From positions 38,685-102,684 of the forward strand of contig ARYC01001530.1 of assembly GCA_000711775.1 (NCBI GenBank): a DNA stretch of 64,000 nucleotides. Direction: 5' to 3'. Made by a program: the position numbers and the translations under genes. Source of the DNA: Oxytricha trifallax. Taxonomy: Eukaryota; Ciliophora; Spirotrichea; Sporadotrichida; Oxytrichidae. The notes beneath the pieces are model-generated. The model was not told the origin of the DNA. It made no database searches and saw only the letters and a program-made list of their open reading frames with translations. Positions within the stretch are counted from its first letter, which is position 1; each line of letters opens with the position of its first letter. This document shows, in pieces, positions 11,745-23,384 of this stretch.

Positions 11745-12290
11745 TTTGTGTACAGATCAAATGATATTTAAATTTAAGTTTATTGATTTCAATTATATAC
11801 CTTTGAAAAACTTACTATTAAATGTGGGAGGTCATCCTCTAAGTAGGATATGGAGAAGGTTTTGAGAACTGGTTTCAAACTTGAGAGATTTATATCAATT
11901 TCTATTGTTATAGTTCCATATTTTTTAATTTAAATTGGTTCCTTACTTAATTAGGAGCAGCTCCTAAAATGGTAGTACTTAATTAGGAGCATTCATTAAA
12001 GCTAGTACTTAATTAGGAGCACCCTAAATTTAATAATAATATCACAAAATACCTCCTAAAGCAGTACGTACTTAATTAGGTTCACCTCCTAAATCGGTAC
12101 GTACTATAGTCAACTTATTATTGAAAGTAAAAATGGTTACTTCCTCACCCATATTTAGAGCTGGATCGTCTCTTAACACTCATAATTCTTCTCTAATACT
12201 TTAAGAACTTCCAACTTGTAGGCTTGCAAAGCTCTCATATAAGCTTTCAGTTATAGAGGCAGTCTTATAATTTTAAATTCAAATTTAAAT
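11745..12290. promoter_or_regulatory. TBE A divergent promoter region with TACTTAATTAGG repeats
   Basis: Lies between the divergent 22 kD (-) and 57 kD (+) start codons. At about 11940-12110 it holds four copies of TACTTAATTAGG, some followed by AGC, interspersed with GCTCCTAA and CACCTCCTAAA pieces that read as their complement. It is the only repeat-dense part of the element. A shared bidirectional control role is inferred. Confidence 0.55.
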
Positions 12291-13737
12291 ATGAGCGCTA
12301 ATATTTTAAGAAAAACAACAGCACTTCCATCAAACTATATGAGACTTACCTTTGGCAGCAATAAAAAGTGTGATAGCTGTGAGATGAACTCTCATAAAGA
12401 ACTACCAGAGCTATCACTTGAGGTCTCTGTTATTAAAATAGAAATTAATAATAGAAAATAAATGACAAACAATTGTGTGGGAGACAGAGAGGAAGAGAAA
12501 GGTATTAATGAAATTCCTATACAAAATGAAGAAGTTGAAATCTATTTTTGTGAGTTATATGAGAGAGATTTTGCTTATAAATCAAGCTGGTACAGACATA
12601 AGAAGGAACATAGAGAAGCCAATCCCACTGTATACTTAAAGCATGATAAAATAGGTGGAAAGTATGACTGCTTTGAGTGCCATAAGCAATACTCTCATGC
12701 AAGAGACTTGAAGAAGCACATATTAAAAGCTCATAAGAAAGATATAGAAGTTGAGAATCATGAAGTTGAGCTGAAGTTTCTAAAAAAAGAAAAACGAGGG
12801 AATATTTTAAGGTCGTAGTGCCTGAATAAGCTAGAGAGTTAGAGTACGTTAAGAAGGCACACAACCAACTGACCTCTGAAATAACAAAAATTATGATCAA
12901 GATTCAATACAAGAAAATACCGGTTCTTGCTTAAATTGACCTAGATACTTCTCTTTAAAGCTACCTTATAATAGAAGACTCCTTTGATAAGAAAGTTATC
13001 AATGATCATCAATACGCATACAAGGTGTATCCCTTCAACTATCTCTTAAGTGATGATAAATATTAAATGGAGTTTACAAATGAGTATCAAGTACTCACTC
13101 AAGCAAAGTTTATAGAAAGTAGTTACTTAATCAAGTTAGATGCTGTTCTCCTTGCCAAGGATCTTGTTCCTTTCAGTCTCCCACTTATGAAATGACCCTA
13201 AGAGATTTCATAACATATTAAAGGAATCATAAGTAACTTGGATAAATAGCAACTCAGACCATACAAGGCATTAAAGAGCTTCACAAGTTAGGGTTTGTTC
13301 ACAGAGATTTAAAGCCAGAAAATATAATGATAAGCTTTTCACCAGTAAGAGTAGCAATAATCGATATCAACAGAGCCTAAAGAGTGGAAGTCTCAAGGCT
13401 TAGAACTGTAATGGGAACTCACGGCTATTATCCAGAAAGAGAAGACTGGAGAGATGGAGATTTTTAATGGGATGTGTGGGCTATGGCAGCAATAATAATA
13501 GAGTGCGATATGCCTCGTAACGATTACTACTCTGCAAGATGCGAGAAGGAAGCAAAACATAGAATAAAGCAATTTATTGACAAAACAAGAGTGTCTCAAT
13601 CAATGAAGCAAATGGCAGAGTCAATAATAATAAAACCAAACTCCAGATCAGACATATCAATAGAGTAGATAGAGTTGTGGTTAAATAAGATAAACTTCAG
13701 ACCTCTCCCACATTATCCAAAAGTGCATATTTAGTGA
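12291..13737 (+). pseudogene. TBE 57 kD zinc-finger/protein kinase, TBE A
   Basis: Starts MSANILRKTTALPSNYMRLT. Two C2H2-like units follow: one with FCELYERDFAYKSSWYRHKK (second Cys replaced by Tyr in this copy) and one intact, YDCFECHKQYSHARDLKKH. The C-terminal half is a protein-kinase-like domain with HRDLKPENIM, IIDINRA at the DFG site and WDVWAMAAIIIE. About 482 codons, as expected for 57 kD. Frameshifts occur near 12795 and 13186 (a lost T before EMTLRDF). The stop is TGA at 13735-13737, just before the right repeat. The kinase substrate is unknown. Confidence 0.88.
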
Positions 13738-13785
13738 ATAAATTAAATACATTTACTATATATTTCACATTAAAACCTATTAATA

Positions 13786-13856
13786 ACCCCAACCCCTAAC
13801 TAATTCCCTACAAAGCAAAGCACTTATAAACCTCATTAAGGGGTTTTATGGTTTTG
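13786..13856 (-). repeat. TBE A right inverted terminal repeat
   Basis: Complement of the left end: TAACCCCAACCCCTAACTAA..., ending AAGGGGTTTTATGGTTTTG, then the target copy AAT. Confidence 0.92.
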
Positions 13857-14074
13857 AATGAAATAAATTATTCATGAGTTATATGGTATTTATGTGACTC
13901 TATTGCAATTCTCAGAAAGCATATCACATCGATACTATTGAATTCATTACGCTTTGCAGAATAAAACCCGCAAAATCCCTTAGTGAGGTTAATACGTGCT
14001 TTGATTTGTAGGGAATAGTTGGGGACTTATTGGGGTTAGTAGAGAAATTAGGCCAATTTGCAAAATTAGAAATA

Positions 14075-15125
14075 GAAACTAGCGAAATTTAGGGTCTATT
14101 TATGATGAGTAATATTTAGATTTACTGCTTAAGCTTAGGTATGATACAAGTATTAATATTGACTTAGTCAAACCTGTAATGAATTATGCAGCTATAGCTA
14201 AGCTCCTGTGCAAGAGTCCCTCAACAGTTAGGTATCATTGCTTGTTGGGTGTTTAGCATTTAATTCAGGCACTTGAAAGCGTCCTGCAAGAAAATAAAAG
14301 TTCTCACAGCAACATATTGACTACCTCTGCGACTCGAAAACTTTAAAATACTGGGAACACTTTCCATTAGACTAGCGAGCTTTGATGTTTCATCGCAAGT
14401 TTCCTGACATGCGTATCTCTCCATAAACTATAGCCAACATTTATAGAAGAAATGGTATTACTTTCAAGACTGTCAACAGAATGAAGAGAGTGATTGATTT
14501 TACAGTGCCATTTTATAGTTATTTAAACTATATATATGATTAAATGCAGAGGGCTATTGATAATAACATCAAGTTCATACACGCAGATGAAGCTGTGTTT
14601 ACCTTCAACACCTTTTTTAACAAGTCATGGTACAAGAAGTATGATAATATAGAAGTTTATGACTAGAAAGTGAAGGTTGTCACCCATGCAATTATAGCTG
14701 GTATTAGTGAAGACTCTGGTTTAGAAAGTTATGTTATTCATCCTCTCTCTATTAAGCGAGAGTAGTACATAGAGTTCCTACATAAGTTGAGAGATAAATA
14801 CAATGATTAGGAGATTATCCTGTTTGTTGAGAACCTCTCAGTTCATAAAACTAAAGAGTCTATGAAAGCTTATGAATAGTTAAACATGACTCCTGTATAT
14901 AACGTTCCCTATAGACCACAGTTTAATGGAATCGAATTCTATTGGAGTTAAATTAAGACTCACTAAAAGAAACTGCTGCTATATCACCTAATGCACGAAT
15001 TGCCTATAGATACTGTAGACTTGATTCATAGTAGCTGCAAGAGAGTAAGTATAGATAAGACAACAATTTGTGCGAGAGAAGGAAGAATGAATGTTTAAAA
15101 ATAAGTTTTAGATTTAAATGAATGA
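14075..15125 (+). pseudogene. TBE 42 kD transposase, TBE B
   Basis: Reads GSIYDEQYLDLLLKLRYDTS, then KSPSTVRYHC (helix-turn-helix-like region), and after a frameshift near 14305 continues unbroken to TGA at 15123-15125. DDE sites: IHADEAVF keeps the first Asp, FVENLSVHKT has Glu in place of the second Asp, and FNGIEFYWS keeps the Glu. No in-frame ATG is seen where TBE A starts, so the start is lost or displaced. Two independent defects make activity unlikely. Confidence 0.88.
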
Positions 15126-15131
15126 ATAAGT

Positions 15132-15920
15132 TCACATATTAAACTAACCCATAAAGGGGGTCGGCTTCTCTTTCTTCTCTTCTTCCTATGGCTTGCTTGG
15201 GCCCATATTTCTTCTCTCAGAGCCAGCTCCTGAATCTATGTTCATTTCATCTGGCTTTTAAACATCTTTATAAATCCTCTTGCTCACTTCATGAATGGTC
15301 TATGACTTTCTCTCTGTGAACCTTCGCATGCTCTTTCATGTAGGAATCTACCAGTTCCAGGTTTCCCTACAAAGTTATGAATCAAAGCTTACTAGAGAGG
15401 TAAGGACGCTTCTTTAGCTCTTCAAGCCAAGCCTCGCTTATAAGTATGCCTTGCTTCTTTTAATCTTCAGGAGAAATAGAGTAGCGTTTCTTGTGAGCTT
15501 CTTCAATGATCTCTATGAGATAACTCTCTTTCAAAGTGCCAAGAACATCAAAAAAAAGCTCCTTTCTGGAAGTCTGTTAGAAAGTTGTTTCTTGGTAGGA
15601 ATATAAACTCCCAGCTCTTCATCTTTCATCGCATCCTCGTAGAGATTCGTGACTGAAATCTCTGGGTAGTTTGGAATTTCTATCAACTTAATTTCATTGT
15701 TTTTGAAGTCTTTCTTCTCATCACAGAGTATAGCTTTTAAGAATGAAATTTTGGTACCTTTCATTGTTGGAAGGAATAATCCCACTATAGTATATGATTA
15801 AGTGTATGTTACATGCTTACGATGCTGAGTGAGGTATCGATAGAGATCTTCTTTGCTTCTAAATCTTGAGATCATTTCTTGAGCCTCGACTCTTTTCATT
15901 TGATCATTGAGTAATTCCAT
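15132..15920 (-). pseudogene. TBE 22 kD protein gene, TBE B
   Basis: Starts MELLNDQMKRVEAQEMISRF at 15920 and runs through VGLFLPTMKGTKISFLKAIL and TNLYEDAMKDEELGVYIPTK to a frameshift at the T-run near 15550. The frame then resumes as ESYLIEIIEEAHKKRYSISP. A 26-nt GT..AG segment (15367-15392) follows, then GKPGTGRFLHE, with a TGA at 15284-15286 caused by a likely one-base insertion relative to A. Homologous DNA continues to about 15132. Confidence 0.82.
15367..15392 (-). other. Putative 26-nt intron in TBE B 22 kD gene
   Basis: Minus strand GTAAGCTTTG...ACTTTGTAG, 26 nt, same length and position as in TBE A, D and G. Confidence 0.65.
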
Positions 15921-16488
15921 CTTTGTTCCTCTTCCTATAAATGAATTTCAAATTATAATATATAGAGTTCTAGATCCTACTGTTAAAAATCTTAGTATTA
16001 AATATGGGCATCTTTTTGGAGGTCAACCTGGTAAAGATATGGGGAGAAAGCTGGCAGAAGCTGTAACATACTTCAGAGATGAAGCACCATTTTTATCAAT
16101 TTAGTTCCATTAAATTAGTACTAAATTTATTTAAATTTAATTAGTTAGTACCGGTACTAAATTCGTTTGATTTTAATTGGTACTAATTTAATAGTACCAA
16201 AACTTAATTAGTACCTAGTTTTAAACTAATGAGGTTTTAATGGAAAAGTTAAAAAATGGTTCAAAACCTAATTGGTACCAGTACCAACCGATTTTCTACT
16301 TGATTGATACCAAAATTAAAAATATTAAGCATGAAATTAGAAAAGTATATTTATAAACTAAGCATAAATATTATCTCTAACACCTTAAATTCAATCATAA
16401 TTGTTGTCGTATCAACTCCTATACAGAGTTATTATAACCAGAAAGGTTATTAAAGCTTAATAATAGAAATTTAAATTTGAATTTAAAC
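15921..16488. promoter_or_regulatory. TBE B divergent promoter region with GGTACTAA-type repeats
   Basis: Between the divergent 22 kD and 57 kD starts. About 16110-16310 is dense in AGTACCGGTACTAA, TTAATTGGTACTAATT and related units, often palindromic. The motif differs from that of TBE A/C/D but sits in the same place. Element G has the same motif type. Confidence 0.55.
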
Positions 16489-17933
16489 ATGGCGGCTAAC
16501 ATAAATCGTAAGGCAGTTTCTCTTGGAACAGGTTAATCATTGCTCAACTTTGGCTCCTCCAAGAAACCAGAAGTAATTTATATTGAAAAGGAGGTAGAGA
16601 TAAGAGCTCTAGAGTTTAAAGCTGAGGTCTTTAAAATTTAAGTTTAAAACAAGAAGTAGAGTGCAGAGATGGTAGTTTAAACATAAGTTGAATTGGTTGA
16701 GGAAGATAAGGAACAGCAACCAATAGAAAAAATTAAAACATTTTAATGTGAAGACTGCTAAAAGCCCTTCTCAGCTTAGTCTAGCTTAAAGAGGCACATC
16801 AAAGAGATACACTCTGGTAGAGCTAAGATCTACTTCAAGCATGATAAAGTAGATGGTAGGTATTAGTGCACATGCATGAAGTCTTATACTCACTCAGCCA
16901 AAGTAAAGAAGCATATGCAAAAGCACCTCTTCAGTGAATTCCTGATTAAAGATGAGGAAATTTAAAAGCTTATACGTGCTAGAAGAAAAAATAACTCTCT
17001 TGAGTCATAAAGACAACAGGAGGAAAGGCTCAAGAGGCAGAAGCGTTTTTAATCAATGAATCAGCCAGCAAATGGTACTCTTATAGCATGTCTTTAAGAG
17101 AGAGCTATGTATATACATGCATTGAATGCAATTGATATTGAAAGCTGTATATAAAATTACTTGCATTTTGATCTGCCAAACAAGGCTAAGCTTATAGTGG
17201 TTGATGAGTATGCTTACAAAGTTTATCCTTTCAAGTATCTCATTAAAAATGAGCAGTATCAAAATGAATTTGCAAATGAATACATAATACTGAGGGAGGC
17301 TTAGAAAAAATAGTTTTAGAACTTACTTAGACTTGATGGAGTTATTCTTGGGCATGGCTTTGTTGAATTAAGACTGAAAAAGTTTGAAATGACTTTGAGA
17401 GTATCTCTATCATAATAGATATCCATATGATTTAAATGAGATACTGTCAGAAATGATTAAGAGTGTTTAAGAGCTCCATGAACTTTGGTATATACATAGA
17501 GATTTGAAGCCTAAAAATGTTATGTTGTTAAATCTCTGTCCATTAGAAATTGTAGTCATTGATTTCAATAGCGATAAGTTAAGAAATAGTGACTTTGGCT
17601 AAGGTGCTTGGCACACCAGGATACTTTCCAATCAGGAAGAAGTGGACTAATGCCTCTGTTTCATGGGATGTTTGGGCAGTTGCTGCCATAATCTTAGAGT
17701 TCGATATGGAAAGTATGTCTTACTTTGGAACAAAGCACGAAAAATAATCAATAAGTTTGGCTTCTAAACATATATAACTGTAAAATATCTGCAATGAAAT
17801 TAAGAAGCTTGTAGAGATGATAATTGTTAGAGCTCCAGCTTATCCAAGATAATCGTTAGAAGACATACATGAACCACTCCAGAGAGCTAAATTCAAGAGG
17901 TACCACAAAGATAAGCAGATAAAATTAGTTTGA
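16489..17933 (+). pseudogene. TBE 57 kD zinc-finger/protein kinase, TBE B
   Basis: Starts MAANINRKAVSLGTGQSLLN. Zinc finger 1 is CEDCQKPFSAQSSLKRHIKE plus IH (C2H2 complete); finger 2 is CTCMKSYTHSAKVKKHMQKH. The kinase part has IHRDLKPKNVMLL, VIDFNSDK at the DFG position and SWDVWAVAAIILEFDM. Frameshifts lie near 17405 and 17600. The stop is TGA at 17931-17933. The N-terminal 300 codons are uninterrupted. Confidence 0.88.
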
Positions 17934-18075
17934 ATTAAGCGCACTAATAATCATTAAATTTTCATTAAATTCATAAAAAACCTGCGTTTTCTCTAATAAC
18001 CCCAATTAGAACCCAACTATACCCTACAAATCAAAGCACTTATAAACCTCACTAAGGGGTTTTGGGGTTTTAAAT

Positions 18076-18429
18076 ACTGAAGAGTTATTCTCGATCTATC
18101 AATCAATTTAATTGATTTCACATAAAATTAAATATTTCCTAAATTATTATAAATAAAACTGAGCTAAATTTAATATTACAATTCATTTTACATTTAAATA
18201 ACAGTATAACTTCGCTTCAAGCATTATATTTTATATTAATTAAATTAAATTAATGTTAATTTCACTTATACTTTAAGTAGAAAGTATGCAGGTGAAGATA
18301 ATTCCTAATCTTCTATCATTAACTTAGATTTTTACAATTTTTATGGTACTTTTTTTTAATTGGAGCGCATATTTTTTATACATTCAAAATATATTCAAAT
18401 CTCCTTCATAGTTTTATTATTTCTTTAAT
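18076..18429. other. AT-rich spacer
   Basis: AT-rich DNA between TBE B and the next TBE fragment; nothing recognisable. Confidence 0.5.
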
Positions 18430-18665
18430 TTTGAGGTTATAGTGGGACATTATTCGGGGTATTGTAGAAATTAGGCAATTTAGGAATTGTTAAAAAAATT
18501 AGCAAAATTAAGGCTCTATTTATGATGATAAATAATTAGATTTACTGAGTAAGCTTAGGTATGGTTCAATTATCAATAAAAACTAGCTCAAACCAGTGCT
18601 GAATTATGCAGCGATATCAAAGTAATTATGCAAGAGCGACTCAACTGTTCCAGTTTGTAATGACT
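18430..18665 (+). mobile_element. TBE fragment: start of a transposase gene (TBE B-like)
   Basis: This segment aligns by eye with the 5' end of TBE B: the same leader around TGTAGAAATTAGGCAATT, then a decayed copy of the transposase N-terminus (IYDDK-LDLLSKLRYG... and KPVLNYAAIS). Similarity fades after 18665. No terminal repeat is recognisable upstream beyond TGGGACATTATTCGGGGT. Confidence 0.75.
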
Positions 18666-19039
18666 TAATAATCATTAAAAAATATGAGAAACTTTCAATA
18701 AAATCTAATGAACAATTTAATATAATCTTTAATTTAAATGGTCATCTTAATGAGTGATTGTTGCATAAAAAGACAATTGATTTTAAGACTTGATAAAATT
18801 ATAGAATAACAATTATTTAAATTGCATCGATCAACCAATTATCTTATGACCTATAATCATATTTTAAATAAAATCGAAATAATTTATTGTTAAATACATT
18901 TAAATCTTGAAAGTTTATTTAAATCTAATAAATAAATATTCAAATTATTGGAAATAAAAGTTAGGCCAATCGAACAATCTAAGGCTCATTTGATAAAGAA
19001 TTTTATATTAATTAAACTTTTTTATGGTAATAACTATTT
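18666..19039. other. AT-rich spacer inside TBE debris
   Basis: No coding island or TBE similarity that I can support. Confidence 0.45.
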
Positions 19040-19198
19040 TTTCTCATTTCTTAAACGGTTTTACTTCACTTTAATATTGCCATTCCTCTTCTTGGACAGA
19101 TGAGATTGGATCGCTAAAAGTAAAAGTATGAATATCTGATTTTATATCTATCTGGCTGGTTTAAGCCCCAGTATTATTATCCGTATAGCATTAAATGA
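19040..19198 (+). CDS. MDS-like coding island, 3' end of an unknown gene
   Basis: A plus-strand frame is open from about 19040 to TGA at 19196-19198 and reads LLGQMRLDRQKQKYEYLILY, then LSGWFKPQYYYPYSIK and stop. GC is well above the flanks. It looks like the last MDS of a gene whose other parts are not identified. No family recognised. Confidence 0.5.
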
Positions 19199-19479
19199 AT
19201 AAATTAATATATTGAAATTAAAATAAATTGAAAATTCACCTAAAATTAAAATCAGGTTAACATTATTAAAGGAATAGAAAAAATAAAAGTACTCTCAACA
19301 ATAAAGTTAATAATTCAAAAGAGCCCTAAATAATATAATTAATTAACTTTAATAGTCTCTATTTTGATATTTTCATTATTTTATTAAGGTATATTAAAAA
19401 ATTTTCATTAATTTTTAGGCTCTAAACGAAGTAATTTATTTTTATATGAATTATAAAAATTAATGTTTCTAATGGTCAA

Positions 19480-19625
19480 GCTCTAAATTTAAAAGGCAAT
19501 CGAATAAGATGGAACAACTCTTATGAGTATAATCGTTTGTAGAACCTTGTGATTTTTTATATAAATCATAAGCAATCGGCAAAGTATTTTTATAATCTTG
19601 TTATAAAAAGAGCCTCTATGCTTGA
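19480..19625 (-). CDS. MDS-like coding island, unknown
   Basis: The minus strand reads KHRGSFYNKIIKILCRLLMI and on to VPSYSIAF, about 45 codons without TGA. Its first 20 bases nearly match the island at 21228-21330 (RGSFYYK), so the two may be copies or linked pieces. No family recognised. Confidence 0.4.
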
Positions 19626-20169
19626 ATATACAATTTAAGCAACTCATACTAGTGATTTAGAAAAAATATTTTAATTAAGGCATTATGATATAATACTTAT
19701 TTTAAATAAATTAAATCTTTTATTCATATCTTTTAAATTATTAATTTTGAAAAAATATTTATTTAGAATCTAATTATTAAATTAAATACAAAAATTATTG
19801 TTAATAAATTAAAATTTATATCTTTAATTTTTAAGATTAAATTGAACGAAAAAATTAGTAGTAATAAATTAAAATAAGAAAAAAACAGGAATTGTTAGAA
19901 TACCATTTTTATTAAGACAGTCTAAGAAGTATAAAATACATAAAATCGTGATTATTAAACAACTAATTTTTTTATATTTATATTGATAATAATTTAATTA
20001 GGGTTTACTGTGGTTATTTATGAAACGTAGGAATTAAGTGATTTTAATATTTTTTTAAATGAATATTTCTTGTATTAATTCAAACAAATTCTTTAATCTG
20101 TCTTTCTTTGCTGTGCCTGAAGAAACTCGCATTTTTATAAGCATATCTCCTCAAATATAGTTTTATAGG

Positions 20170-20690
20170 ATTGAAAACATCTAAACCTTCAGTAGTTGAG
20201 TTTGGATTGATAAAAGTAGACAATTATTGCATACCATATTTGGGATTATGGTCTAAATACTAGTAATTTGAATGTTTGAGATTTGAAAATTTCATGGAAA
20301 TCAATTAAGAAGTTTCTTTCTGACTCCTTATAAGAGAATTATAAGTGAGATAAAAATAAATAGCAACATTAGGATCATTAAAAGCATTATCATGTAAGCT
20401 TTCTACTTAACTATTTTTGGTAGTTAAGAATCTGAATCATTTCTTAATTCAATTGTATTAAATACCTTTTTACTAGTAAGGCTTTCAAGAATGAAATTTT
20501 CGCTTCTTCTTAAGTTAGAAAGAAAAAAAGAACTCTTCAATTTTATTTTAGTTAAGTATAAATACTTAAATTTCTATATCAAGTATCTATAAATGTCCTT
20601 TTTTAATTCAAGATTTTTAAATTAACTCTTAAGATAAAATCGTTTATTGCATCATTCATAGACCTATCTTGTAATTTGACGGAAAGTATT
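20170..20690. mobile_element. TBE fragment: terminal repeat and decayed 22 kD gene (-)
   Basis: At 20205-20255 the text GATTGATAAAAGTAGAC...GCATACCATATT matches the inner terminal repeat of TBE H at the window end. From about 20290 to 20690 the minus strand is a heavily mutated 22 kD gene (start near 20690, with pieces resembling FLKALL and YPEISVTNLYDDA). There is no open frame. Confidence 0.6.
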
Positions 20691-21227
20691 GAAACACTTA
20701 TACTTTATTTAACAAATTAATTTACATTACTATCAAGCTATCACCTTTAAATTGCTTAAATTAATATAAAAAAATAGTGATATATCATTGACAAGAAATA
20801 ATAAAGATTAAAAACATTTTCAATAAACTAATTCAACTATCAATTAAAATTTTATATAACTTTAATAATCAAAATTTATAAATTTAAATAACAAGGTATT
20901 CTTAAATATGAAGAGTTAATTTAGTAAATGAATGAAAATTGATACAATTACTTGATAATCTTTTTAATTTTATTATTTACTATAAATAATTTATCGATTT
21001 TTTTCAAAATGTGTTAAATAACCTACAAATATTATAATTTAGATAAAATGATTTTTTGCATTTACAAATCTAAAGAGTTTGCTATATAAATTATTTTTTA
21101 TTTTTAATTCTTAATTTTTACCAAAGATTATCATAAATCTATTAGCTTTTTATAATAAAAATAAATGTATATTAGATTACAGGGTGAGACAAATACTACC
21201 CCAAAATCTTGATTAAACTACTAAAAA
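20691..21227. other. AT-rich non-coding DNA
   Basis: Nothing recognisable; very high AT. Confidence 0.5.
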
Positions 21228-21330
21228 TCATGTAGGGTTTAAATGACTCTTTTGTGATAGACTTTCAACCTTCTTCACACACTCAGTAGCCTTGTAGTAA
21301 AAAGAGCCTCTATAAAGTAACAGGTGGGAT
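21228..21330 (-). CDS. MDS-like coding island, unknown
   Basis: The minus strand reads LLYRGSFYYKATECVKKVES, then LSQKSHLNP, about 32 codons at raised GC in a very AT-rich setting. It shares the RGSFY.K stretch with the island at 19480-19625. The family is not recognised; a helical repeat protein is possible but not shown. Confidence 0.45.
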
Positions 21331-23384
21331 TTTTCATTTTTTACCTGAAAATTAACTTTCTAATTATAATTTCAGGGTTATAGAAGTGAGTTTATATAAG
21401 GTTTTTTAAAAATTGCTCAAAATGGATTACTATACTATATAAACCCCCAAAATATTTTAAATACTTATTTATCTCATTTTCAAATTTTTCCAATTAAATT
21501 ATAATTTGCACCAATAGTAATTTCATTAAGATTAAACTTCTGATTTAATTAATAAATATTGCTCCTATCATTTCTTTATGAACTTAAAATAAATATATAG
21601 GAATATTAGTTAAATATCTAATTAGAAGCTTTAATTGTAATAATTAAATATCAATTATATAAGAAACTGTTTTCTCAAGCTTATAAGTGAAATCTTTATG
21701 AGATTTATAATTATAAAATATTTTTTAATAAACTTTATATTAGATTGGTTGGGATATGAAGTTTCCCAAAAATCTTATATTTTATCTAATTGAACCTGAG
21801 ATAGCCTTTAAATGTCCTCACAAAATCATTGTCTTAGAATTCCTATGAATTATAATAGATTTAATTTATTTTTTCCACTTTATCTATTATATTACTTAAT
21901 CTGTTTAGTTAATTCTCATCAATAGGGTTATCTAATTATCTCAATTCTTGAGATAATATGTTCAGAATTTAGATATTATTGCAATTTTCATTAAATTATA
22001 GTCAAAGTTATTTAAGTAAAATTAAAAATGTTGATTATAATAAATTTTATTGAAAAGTAAAGAATTAACTTAATTATTTTAATTCCAAACCAAATAATTA
22101 AAAATAAATTTTATATATCTCAGGCATCTTAATATAAATAAAGTATATAAAATATAAAAATAGTAGATAAAAAATTAGAAATGCTACTATTATTCTTTGA
22201 CTTTAATTTTAATAGATATAAAAATTTATATATATATTTCAGTTAAATACGTATTTGGAACAAAACACCCTCTTGACCCACTAAATATAAAAATATTCAT
22301 TTTTATAAACAGCATTGTTTTAGGTCTTGAATCAAGCTCTATCATGATACATCATCTTAAGTCACTAAATAAAATATCAAACATCGTTAATATTCTCAAA
22401 AAAAACTAATTCTGACTTTCAAAAAGCTTTTATCACAAATTATTTTGTTTGATTAGCTTCACAATGCTATTCGATTTTTTATTAAAGATGGTCTCATCGA
22501 ATTATTACAAATTCATTTTATCTTTGAATATCGTTGATTATATTTTAATTAATACTATAGATTAACTAACTAGAATTTATTTTCAAAATATTTATATCTC
22601 TAATATAGTCTTCATTTGACTAATTCTTAATTATAGTAATATGATTTTTGCTTTTGTAAATAATTTGTATCTTAAAGAGTTTAATTAATAATTAAAAAGA
22701 TGATATAAATTTACATAATAACAAATTATCTCTATAAAATAAGCTAATTTTAATAATAATACTAATTTATTCTTTGAAATCTTTCAATATTAATATAAAT
22801 TATTATTATAAATTGATAAAAGTTAAGTTAAAATAAAATAAGGAAAAAGAGAATTAATTCCAAACACTGTAATATTATTTTGTAATACATAATCAATTAA
22901 TCTTTAATATTGTCAAAAATAATAAATATAGTAAGACTATAAGTCACAAAAAAGTTTAATAGATGGCCTCACACTTTACCATCTAAACTTTTTTTTTCAG
23001 GATTTGTTTTTAATTATTATAATATGTTACAAATACCAAAGTCTTATTATATAACCCACTAGTTATATAATTTATTTAGTTGTTTACATTTGAAAATATC
23101 AAGAAACATATTGATAGCATAAAGACTTTTACTTTAAAGAATATATTAATATAATTATGGTTTTTATATTTTGAATGAAAACATTCAAAAATTCAAAAGC
23201 GGGTATAAATTTTACTAATATTTATATCATATTTTGATTTAAATATTCTATTATAAACTGTTAAAATATTTTTAAAATAGTTATAGACTAAAATAAACAT
23301 TGAATATTTTATTTATCCTGATAAAAAATATTAAAAATACAAATAAAACGTCATTTTATCTGACATACTGTTCATACGGTCAGT
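21331..23384. other. AT-rich non-coding germline DNA
   Basis: About 2 kb without a supportable gene. A 70-codon standard-code frame at 22197-22409 is Ile/Lys/Asn-rich and looks fortuitous. Confidence 0.55.

Larger units (their letters stand above)
9802..13856 (+). mobile_element. TBE A, near full-length telomere-bearing element
   Basis: A 4.05 kb transposon bounded by inverted repeats that begin CAAAACCCTAAAACCCCTT and are flanked by AAT on both sides (9799-9801 and 13857-13859), matching the ANT target duplication of TBEs. Gene order is transposase (+), 22 kD gene (-), 57 kD zinc-finger/kinase gene (+). The 3' ends of the first two genes lie 9 bp apart, and the last two share a repeat-rich divergent promoter region. 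All three genes carry disabling changes. TBEs are germline-limited and are removed from the macronucleus. Confidence 0.95.
13963..18072 (+). mobile_element. TBE B, near full-length, diverged TBE family
   Basis: A second TBE in the same orientation, starting 106 bp after TBE A. Ends: AAAACCCGCAAAATCCCTTA on the left and CTAAGGGGTTTTGGGGTTTTA on the right, flanked by AAT (13960-13962, 18073-18075). Gene order matches A, but the proteins and the promoter repeats differ clearly, so this is another TBE family. Every gene has frameshifts. Confidence 0.93.

Noticed and set aside
12517..12900. 127-codon minus-strand standard-code frame
   Set aside because: It is the antisense of the TBE A zinc-finger region, which has clear C2H2 motifs on the plus strand.
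13393..13599. 68-codon minus-strand frame
   Set aside because: Antisense shadow of the TBE A kinase domain.
15907..16104. 65-codon plus-strand frame upstream of TBE B 22 kD gene
   Set aside because: It overlaps the 22 kD start and the leader block shared by all TBEs; the homologous DNA in A, C and D is not open.
17053..17262. 69-codon minus-strand frame
   Set aside because: Antisense shadow of the TBE B 57 kD gene.
22197..22409. 70-codon plus-strand frame
   Set aside because: AT-rich composition (Ile/Asn/Lys) in a region without other coding signs; looks fortuitous.
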